A DNA stretch of 36,492 nucleotides from Spirochaetota bacterium (GTDB lineage Bacteria; Spirochaetota; Brachyspiria; Brachyspirales; JACRPF01). The stretch spans positions 1-36,492 of the forward strand of contig JBBTBY010000004.1 of NCBI GenBank assembly GCA_038043445.1, given 5' to 3'. The notes under the pieces were generated by a model. That model saw only the letters and a program-made list of their open reading frames with translations. It searched no databases and was not told where the DNA came from. The translations under genes were made by a program, and so were the position numbers. Every line of letters starts with the position of its first letter. Within the stretch, counting starts at the first letter, position 1. Positions 31,124-36,492 of this stretch are shown in pieces.

Positions 31124-32274
31124 TTCGATATCGTTCTCATCAGTCCTTTATAATACTCATCATACATGATACACCCGTCATTCACCTGCGCAAGCATGAG
31201 CTTGGTGCAGCCTGAGCATGCGGTGCAGTAATTCACATTCTCTCCGCGCTTCACCTTGTCCGGGAAGAGCGGATCGGCGAATGACTGTCTGCCCCATCCG
31301 GCGAAGTCCGTGTAGCCCTTGGATATCATCTCCTCGGCAAGCGTGAGCGAATCCGCTTTTGGGAACGAATATGCCGAACCGAATACGGCGAGCGGGAGTT
31401 TCAGTTCTTTTACCGCTTTCGTGTAGCGCAGGTGATGGAGCTGCAGATGCTTCGACGGCGCGGTGGGCCGCGTGATGTCCGGCGTCGCAGCGGGAATGCC
31501 GGCGGAAACGTTCACATAGTGCATGCCGAGCTTTGCCATAAGACGTATCACATCGAACATCTCCGAGAGATCCTCGACGATCTCATCCTTGCCGACGGTA
31601 CCGCAGCCGCCGCGTATCCCTTCATAGAGCGACAATCGCGAGCCGAGAACGAATGAGCGGTTGTGTATTTTCGCCTTCATCTCCTCAACGCTCTCGCGGA
31701 GGAATCGCGTGCGGTTCTCGAAACCCCCTCCCCACGTGTCCGTGCGTGTATTCGCCGGGCGAAGCATTTCCGCGCCGAAATAACCGTGGCACGATTTCAC
31801 ATCCACACCGTCAGCACCCGCGGCCTCGGCGATGAGCACGCCCTCGACGAAAGCCTCACGTATCGACTCTATTTCGTCGGCGGAGAGGTAGCGCGCGTCT
31901 TTCTCGTGCTCCGGGCATATCGCGGTCTTTTCCGAGAATGAACCGCTGCGATAGCCGGAATGCGTTATCTGAAAGAGGAGGATCGAATCCGGATCGATAC
32001 GCTTGTATTCATCGACGAGCCTTTTGTACGCATCGAGATGTTTCCTCTGTATCACCATGCCGTTCTTACGGGCAAGCGATGTTTCGCTCACCGAGAGTGC
32101 CTCGACAATGACGACACCCCATTTCCCGCGTGCAAGTTTGCGATAGCGTTCACGCGCGCGTTCGCCGGGAACGCCGTTCTCACCGTCATTGGCCTCCATC
32201 GCCTGGGAGACGAAACGATTGGGGGCGGTACGCGGGCCTACCACGCAAGGTGAAAAGAGATGCTCATACGTCAT
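31120..32274 (-). CDS. NADH:flavin oxidoreductase, old yellow enzyme family with 4Fe-4S motif
   Basis: The 384-residue TIM-barrel FMN enzyme begins LFSPCVVGPRTAPNRFVSQAME and has the substrate/FMN motif GADGVDVKSCHGYFGAEMLRP, then NTRTDTWGGGFENRTRFLRE, typical of the dienoyl-CoA reductase/BaiCD branch. A cysteine cluster at the C-terminus (C-x2-C-x2-C-x11-C in YCTACSGC ... NDGC) probably binds a 4Fe-4S cluster. Unlike FadH, it stops there and lacks the FAD/NADPH domain. The adjacent flavoprotein could be the missing electron donor or acceptor. First gene of a three-gene operon, with AGAGGA upstream of ATG 32274. Confidence 0.88.
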   Translation of the reverse strand: MTYEHLFSPCVVGPRTAPNRFVSQAMEANDGENGVPGERARERYRKLARGKWGVVIVEALSVSETSLARKNGMVIQRKHLDAYKRLVDEYKRIDPDSILLFQITHSGYRSGSFSEKTAICPEHEKDARYLSADEIESIREAFVEGVLIAEAAGADGVDVKSCHGYFGAEMLRPANTRTDTWGGGFENRTRFLRESVEEMKAKIHNRSFVLGSRLSLYEGIRGGCGTVGKDEIVEDLSEMFDVIRLMAKLGMHYVNVSAGIPAATPDITRPTAPSKHLQLHHLRYTKAVKELKLPLAVFGSAYSFPKADSLTLAEEMISKGYTDFAGWGRQSFADPLFPDKVKRGENVNYCTACSGCTKLMLAQVNDGCIMYDEYYKGLMRTISK

Positions 32275-32310
32275 ACGATGTCCTCTGTAATTGCTTCGCT
32301 ATCATACCGA

Positions 32311-32336
32311 GAACAGCGGGATGCAACCCGCTGTTC
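32311..32336. repeat. Hairpin of the CAGCGGG/CCCGCTG type, copy 1 (possible terminator)
   Basis: Arms GAACAGCGGG (32311-32320) and CCCGCTGTTC (32327-32336) enclose ATGCAA. It lies between the stop of the sugar isomerase gene and the start of the OYE gene. The same hairpin with one base changed in the centre recurs at 35909-35932. It could terminate the isomerase transcript, but no long T-run follows. Confidence 0.75.
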
Positions 32337-32356
32337 TTTCATACCGCAGCCGATCT

Positions 32357-33160
32357 TCACAACGTTCGAATAAAATCGATATCCCTTCGGATCAATTCTG
32401 TCTCGCTCATGTCCGCTTTGTCGGCCAGGAATTCCACCATCGCATACCCGGTAAAACCGGAGGCCTTCGCCGCCGCACCGAACTTCGCATAATCGACGAC
32501 GCCCTCGGCAAGGAACGTGCGCTTCGGATTTCTCACCGACGTATCGCGCACATAATTCTGCAGGTGCACATGATGCGCGAACGGCATGAGCGTCTTATGA
32601 TCGTCCGCGCTTCGTTTTTCGTAATCCTCCGCCGATGACGGATACGGTATCTGATAATTGAGAAAGATGTTCGGATGACCGATACGCTTCATAAGCACAT
32701 CAACGCCGTCCCATGCGCTCGTTATCGTATTGCAGTGGCGTTCAAGTACAATGGCTATCCCCGCTGCTAGGGCTTTATCACCGATGACACGTATATCGCG
32801 GATCACCGCATCGATGTCCACGGGCGAAAGGTCCTTCTGCTCCTTCTTGCCGGGCCATATCCGTATGCATGGTGCACCAAGCGCGCGTGCTATCGCTAGT
32901 TCGCCTTCCGCAGTAAGTGTGGCGCCGTTGACCTCTACCATACCGCCCGCATTATAATACGAACCGTATGCAGCTACAGCGATCCCCGCATTCCGTGCGT
33001 GCATGCGCACTCGTGCAAGATGCGCTTCATCGATGGGGTACGGTGTGTGCGGCGGTTTGCCCCATATCTCAACGGACTGCGCGCCGGCCGCTTTCGCCAT
33101 ATCGATGGCTTCGAACACCGAGTGTTTTTGCAATGCTATGGTGCACAGTCCTGCTTTCAT
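32357..33160 (-). CDS. Sugar phosphate isomerase/epimerase (xylose isomerase-like TIM barrel)
   Basis: The 267-residue AP-endonuclease-2-type TIM barrel has metal-site residues expected for the family: Glu in QSVEIWGK, Glu/His in IAIVLERHCNTI, His in HHVHLQNYV and Glu in YAMVEFLAD. ATG 33160 was chosen because homology begins there (MKAGLCTIALQKHSVFEAIDMAKAAG); a longer frame from 33307 would run into the U32 gene. Likely isomerises or epimerises a sugar or cyclitol. Tandem direct repeats lie 42-73 bases upstream of its start. Confidence 0.83.
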   Translation of the reverse strand: MKAGLCTIALQKHSVFEAIDMAKAAGAQSVEIWGKPPHTPYPIDEAHLARVRMHARNAGIAVAAYGSYYNAGGMVEVNGATLTAEGELAIARALGAPCIRIWPGKKEQKDLSPVDIDAVIRDIRVIGDKALAAGIAIVLERHCNTITSAWDGVDVLMKRIGHPNIFLNYQIPYPSSAEDYEKRSADDHKTLMPFAHHVHLQNYVRDTSVRNPKRTFLAEGVVDYAKFGAAAKASGFTGYAMVEFLADKADMSETELIRRDIDFIRTL

Positions 33161-33201
33161 GGATATTACTATATCATGCGTGCGAGATTTTGTCTTGGCC
33201 G

Positions 33202-33233
33202 AAAACGACATCGGTTGCAGAAAAACGACATCG
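33202..33233 (-). promoter_or_regulatory. Tandem direct repeats, possible operator of the sugar isomerase gene
   Basis: AAAACGACATCG occurs at 33202-33213 and exactly 20 bases on at 33222-33233, two helical turns apart. They lie between the U32 stop (33234) and the isomerase start (33160). The phasing fits two regulator molecules on one face of DNA. Function is inferred. Confidence 0.45.
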
Positions 33234-35051
33234 CTATTTTTGTTTGAAGATATCCATACCGCAGCGGGCGCAGTCGAATTCCGCACGGAATACATGCCCC
33301 TCTTCATCTTTCAGGTAGAGCGGCTCCGCAGAAGCGCCGTTGAGCATACACATATCGAGCTGATAGCGGATGCAGTAGCGCGTTCTCATCACACGCTTGC
33401 CTTCCATGCTTATCCCGCTTTCGGCAGCATCGCCGATCCGGCCAACGCCGTGGCGACGATAGAACGCCTTTGACTTTTCATTGAGGACATTGCCGGTATG
33501 ATCAAGCTCGTTCCTGATATACGGCGCATCATCCGTCGTAATGCTTCCGGCGAACCGCGGACGATTCTTCTCGCGTTCGGCGACAAGGAGCGATAACGCC
33601 TCTCGGCGCATGGCATTGAGCACGGATGCCGGAATGAAACGATCGCAATCGATATCGACGGACGTGCAGTGAAATCCGCTCCCGCCGGTACGCATAAGCT
33701 GTTTCCGTATCACCGCCTCCGCCTCGTCCTTCTTTTCCGCCGCGGACAATTCCCCCGTCCATGTATATTCTATTGAGATATCATCTTCATCGGAGACACT
33801 AAGCACGACACCCTGAGGGACGTTCTTCATCGTCATGCGTACGGCCACTGAGCGTTCATTCCTGCTCTTCGATAATTGCGTGATGAACCGGTGATCACGG
33901 TTGCGATACAGTTCCATCCCCGCTTTCATCCCGGTCGACTGGCCGACGCGGAGGGTATTCCCCTGAGCACCCTCTACGGCAGTGCCGGAAAGCTCATCAT
34001 TGACGAAGAAGCTGAGGCCGTCCCCCGCGTTGCATTCCGCGTCCGTATCGAGAGTGATGCTCTTATGCGAAACTGACCGCACGGCCCCGACACGCTCACC
34101 GATCATTTTGGGCGTACGCACCGATCCCGCGCGTTCCCGCCCGCCGCGAATGAAATAATCGGTATAGCCGCGATTGAACGTCTTGTGCACGTTCGGTGTG
34201 AATTCGACCGTCGACCGCCCCGACGATGATCGCATCATCCCTTTTTTCGCGAGCACCGTGTCCAGCGCATTCCGATAGAACGCGCATACGTTCGCGACAT
34301 AATTCCTGTCCTTAAGGCGCCCTTCGATCTTGAACGATGTTACGCCGCTGTCGATGAGCGCCTCGATATGCTGCGAGCGGTCAAGATCGGCGAGCGAAAG
34401 CGGATAGCCATGCATGATGCGCTTCCCGCTGCCATCGGCGAGCTCATAGGGCTTTCGGCACGGCTGTGCGCATTCGCCGCGATTACCCGAGCGGCCGCCC
34501 ATGCTTACACTCATGTAACACTGTCCGCTCATACCGACGCAGAGCGCGCCATGCACGAAACATTCGAGCTCTATCGACGGTGCCGCCGAGCGTATCGCGC
34601 GTATCTCGTCGATACTGAGTTCACGGGCAAGCACGGCACGCTGAAAACCGACTTTCTCGAGAAATGCGACTTTCCCGGGGGAGCTATTATCCATCTGCGT
34701 GCTGGCGATAAGCGCGATCGGCGGGAGATCGCATTCGAGAAGACCCACATCCTGAATGAGTACGCCGTCAACGCCTGCCGCATGGTATCGTTTGATAAGA
34801 TCGACCGCAGCATCGATCTCATCATCCTTCAATATCGTATTGAGTGCCGCATATACGTTCACATGGAACCGATGGGCGTATGAAACGAGCGATGCGATAT
34901 CGTCGACGGTGTTTGCCGCGGCCTTGCGTGCACCGAAATCCGGACCGCCGATGTATACCGCATCAGCCCCGGAGTCAATGGCGGCTTTTCCGCAATCGAT
35001 GTCCTTCGCGGGCGCAAGCAGCTCTATCTTGTTTGAATTCACTTCTACCAC
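33234..35051 (-). CDS. U32 family peptidase (RlhA/TrhP-like)
   Basis: The 605-residue protein is of the U32 family, whose well-studied members (RlhA, TrhP) take part in prephenate-dependent or related hydroxylation of rRNA and tRNA rather than proteolysis. The N-terminal TIM-like domain reads KIELLAPAKDIDCGKAAIDSGADAVYIGGPDFGAR. The signature is ELECFVHGALCVGMSGQCYMS followed by GNRGECAQPCRKPY, whose cysteines may bind an Fe-S cluster. LADLDRSQHIEALIDSGVTSFKIEGRLK follows, then a DUF3656-like C-terminal region with further cysteines near the end (FDCARCGMDIF). GTG 35051 overlaps the Nudix gene by seven bases; GTG 35042 is an alternative. Confidence 0.9.
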   Translation of the reverse strand: MVEVNSNKIELLAPAKDIDCGKAAIDSGADAVYIGGPDFGARKAAANTVDDIASLVSYAHRFHVNVYAALNTILKDDEIDAAVDLIKRYHAAGVDGVLIQDVGLLECDLPPIALIASTQMDNSSPGKVAFLEKVGFQRAVLARELSIDEIRAIRSAAPSIELECFVHGALCVGMSGQCYMSVSMGGRSGNRGECAQPCRKPYELADGSGKRIMHGYPLSLADLDRSQHIEALIDSGVTSFKIEGRLKDRNYVANVCAFYRNALDTVLAKKGMMRSSSGRSTVEFTPNVHKTFNRGYTDYFIRGGRERAGSVRTPKMIGERVGAVRSVSHKSITLDTDAECNAGDGLSFFVNDELSGTAVEGAQGNTLRVGQSTGMKAGMELYRNRDHRFITQLSKSRNERSVAVRMTMKNVPQGVVLSVSDEDDISIEYTWTGELSAAEKKDEAEAVIRKQLMRTGGSGFHCTSVDIDCDRFIPASVLNAMRREALSLLVAEREKNRPRFAGSITTDDAPYIRNELDHTGNVLNEKSKAFYRRHGVGRIGDAAESGISMEGKRVMRTRYCIRYQLDMCMLNGASAEPLYLKDEEGHVFRAEFDCARCGMDIFKQK

Positions 35052-35458
35052 GGCAGTAATCGTCGTTTATTCAGATCGGGCAGTATCTTATTGTTCATTA
35101 TCGGCGTCATCTCTTTCGTATCGAGATCTATTCCGCACCACACAAGCGCTGCTATCTCCGACGATGCTGACGGCTCCCCGATCAATGCACCCTGATACAA
35201 TCGTATCGACAGCGTCTTTCGTATCGACGCATCGTCGTTCGCCGCGATGTCCGAGTACTCGCCGATGAACAGAAGACCGGTCGCGGTGACATTGCCAAGC
35301 TCCTCTGAGAGCTCGCGTTCAAGGCACTCGACATCGCTTTCACCGCTCTCGATGGTGCCGCCGGGCAGTATCAGCTTCGATGTCGTATTGTTCTTCCGGC
35401 ACATGAGAAATTCGCCGGCGCGGCAGACAAGGAGAGCGACTTTATTGATATCAGCCAT
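35045..35458 (-). CDS. Nudix hydrolase
   Basis: The 137-residue single-domain Nudix protein has the full box GGTIESGESDVECLERELSEELG (about residues 33-55; G-x5-E-x7-R-E-x2-E-E-x-G), which binds the metal and diphosphate. The substrate is a nucleoside diphosphate derivative, possibly an oxidised nucleotide, which cannot be decided from sequence. It overlaps the U32 gene and lies 44 bases after the DUF6951-like gene, so the three may be cotranscribed. Confidence 0.88.
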   Translation of the reverse strand: MADINKVALLVCRAGEFLMCRKNNTTSKLILPGGTIESGESDVECLERELSEELGNVTATGLLFIGEYSDIAANDDASIRKTLSIRLYQGALIGEPSASSEIAALVWCGIDLDTKEMTPIMNNKILPDLNKRRLLPW

Positions 35459-35502
35459 CGATCATCATCCCCGGGGACGTATCCATCTCTTCACTTTCAT
35501 AT

Positions 35503-35820
35503 TCATTGCTTGACGATGTTCATGATCACATCTTTCGGAAGCGCGAGATTCGCCGCGGCTTCTACCGCCTTGACGACGGTAGCCGGGACCGGACAGGCAC
35601 CGTGCTTGAAATGGCGGTCTGCAGCCTGATATACCGGTGATGCGCCGTATTTTGCGAAGGCGATGGAGTAGGCATCACAGGCGGCAAGTTCAGGTCCGAG
35701 CGCAGCCACGGACTCGCATTTCGAGTCAATGGAAACACGTACGGTCTGACCATCATCGCTTTCGGCACGTATCGTCGACACAAAGCCGCATATTCCGGCA
35801 TCTACGGTCACTGTGATCAT
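35503..35820 (-). CDS. Small cysteine-containing protein (DUF6951-like)
   Basis: The 105-residue protein starts MITVTVDAGICGFVSTIRAESDD and has conserved-looking cysteines at positions 11, 35, 48 and 75 (ICGF, KCES, ACDA, ACPV). This resembles DUF6951, a small family seen mostly in anaerobes. No function is known; metal or Fe-S binding is a reasonable guess from the cysteines. AAGGATG precedes ATG 35820. First gene of the run leading to the Nudix and U32 genes. Confidence 0.6.
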   Translation of the reverse strand: MITVTVDAGICGFVSTIRAESDDGQTVRVSIDSKCESVAALGPELAACDAYSIAFAKYGASPVYQAADRHFKHGACPVPATVVKAVEAAANLALPKDVIMNIVKQ

Positions 35821-35908
35821 AGGTTCATCCTTAAGCTATTGCGGCAGTATAATAATAAAAAGATGCGAATTGTCCAGTATGCGGTTGAGAACACCCATGA
35901 GACCAGAG

Positions 35909-35932
35909 AACAGCGGGTTGCAACCCGCTGTT
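35909..35932. repeat. 24-base perfect palindrome of the CAGCGGG/CCCGCTG type, copy 2
   Basis: Perfect palindrome with arms AACAGCGGGTTG and CAACCCGCTGTT. It is the near-identical partner of 32311-32336. It sits in a 260-base gene-free stretch (35821-36080) between divergently transcribed genes, so a terminator role is not expected for this copy. That favours a dispersed repeat. The rest of the stretch holds the promoter at 36021-36049. Confidence 0.8.
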
Positions 35933-36020
35933 TCGTTATTCCGATGAGATATTGATGCCCGTGGACGTATTGTAAATGGAATATGGCGGCTTTTCAACAA
36001 TATCCGCGCCTGTCGTCGTA

Positions 36021-36049
36021 TTGACTTTTGATGTACCGTGCGGTAGAAT
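36021..36049 (+). promoter_or_regulatory. Sigma-70-like promoter of the 3'-terminal gene
   Basis: TTGACT (36021-36026) and TAGAAT (36044-36049) are 17 bases apart, giving a start near 36056 and a leader of about 25 bases with CGGAG (36069-36073) ahead of ATG 36081. Confidence 0.6.
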
Positions 36050-36080
36050 CGCGGCTCAATCAATTCATCGGAGTTTCGCC

Positions 36081-36492
36081 ATGGATTTCACGTCTTTCGT
36101 CGAATTCACACCGACATTCATCGAGCGTGTCGCACTCGCTTTCCTCATGTTCTCGGCAACCGTACTGTTCATCCAATTCCTCGTCCAAAAGCTCATGCTT
36201 GTTGCAAAGGGCGAGCCGACGAACCGCTTAGACCATCCATTCGCGCGGGCATGGCGCTTTATCCGCGACGTCGCGTTCCAGTACCGCGTCATACGCGGGC
36301 GTCCGCTTCCCGGCATACTGCATGCATTCGTCTTCTGGGGTTTCCTGGCTTTCCTGCTCGAAAAGCTCTATCATTTCCCCCATTTTTTCGGTGTTGTCTT
36401 CCCCCAGCCGATAGTCGATTTCTATCACACGATACTCGTGCGCATACTCTGCGTGTTCTGCTGCGTAGTCCTACTCGGTGTCGTGGGTCTTG
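36081..36492 (+). CDS. Membrane-bound (Fe-S)-binding protein, HdrD/GlpC-like N-terminal domain (3' end outside window)
   Basis: The frame is open from ATG 36081 to the window end, 137 codons without a stop. It has a first membrane helix (ERVALAFLMFSATVLFIQFLVQ), then FQYRVIRGRPLPGILHAFVFWGFLAFLLEKLYHF and DFYHTILVRILCVFCCVVLLGVVGL. This is the NarG/GlpC-like membrane b-type domain (R-x-x-R-x-x-x-G-x-x-H and the WGF helix) found at the N-terminus of heterodisulfide-reductase-related Fe-S proteins. Such proteins pass electrons between a quinone or cytochrome and soluble flavoproteins. It has its own promoter and a ribosome site CGGAG. The CCG Fe-S domains expected later lie outside the window. 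Confidence 0.78.
   Translation, partial: MDFTSFVEFTPTFIERVALAFLMFSATVLFIQFLVQKLMLVAKGEPTNRLDHPFARAWRFIRDVAFQYRVIRGRPLPGILHAFVFWGFLAFLLEKLYHFPHFFGVVFPQPIVDFYHTILVRILCVFCCVVLLGVVGL

Overview
The window looks like chromosomal DNA of a Gram-negative, probably anaerobic bacterium. It encodes outer-membrane machinery (two LolCDE-like ABC modules, a LolA-like protein, a beta-barrel protein ending in Phe, a lipoprotein lytic transglycosylase) and a dcw-type cell wall cluster. Iron-sulphur/flavin redox proteins and a DUF6951-like protein point to anaerobic life. The phylum is uncertain; Spirochaetota is my leading guess from gene content, with Lentisphaerota-like lineages an alternative. No rRNA, tRNA or CRISPR was seen.

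Layout. 2-1916 (+): 5'-truncated zinc alcohol dehydrogenase and a Gfo/Idh/MocA oxidoreductase. 1928-2297: a gene-free stretch with two large palindromes and a decayed DUF559 remnant. 2368-5997 (+): ftsY, a DUF58 protein and a BatA/vWA protein, tightly coupled. From 6078 to 35820 almost everything is on the minus strand. Read in that direction, 15570 to 6078 is a long run: ATPase-permease-permease, ATPase-permease-permease, LolA-like protein, a 492-bp palindrome-flanked DUF559 nuclease cassette fused in frame to an outer-membrane beta-barrel gene, then rsmE. 16865-15603 is a membrane protein, a winged-helix regulator and a wrecked ABC transporter. 17841-16942 is an Fpg/Nei-like glycosylase, divergent from a HAD phosphatase (+). 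26319-21775 is mraZ-rsmH-ftsL-murE-murF with a clear promoter, MraZ boxes and a terminator, followed by an HTH_36 gene and a lytic transglycosylase. 26634-27347 (+) is a secreted, possibly papain-like protein, convergent with a methyltransferase. 32274-28185 is a three-gene operon (OYE-type Fe-S flavoenzyme, fumarate-reductase-type flavoprotein, URO-D-like protein that has lost its zinc ligands). 35820-32357 holds a DUF6951-like protein, a Nudix hydrolase, a U32 peptidase-family protein and a sugar isomerase. The window ends inside a membrane Fe-S (HdrD/GlpC-like) protein gene (+).

The most unusual item is the cassette at 7957-8448: a stand-alone DUF559 (PD-(D/E)XK/Vsr-like) nuclease gene between inverted terminal repeats that begin ACACTCACCCCC and each contain a perfect 14-15 bp hairpin. 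A second element with the same architecture (1928-2297) carries only a frameshifted remnant of the same nuclease. Together they suggest a REP/MITE-like mobile family that carries a nuclease gene. I do not know of a description of such a family, but I could not search for one.
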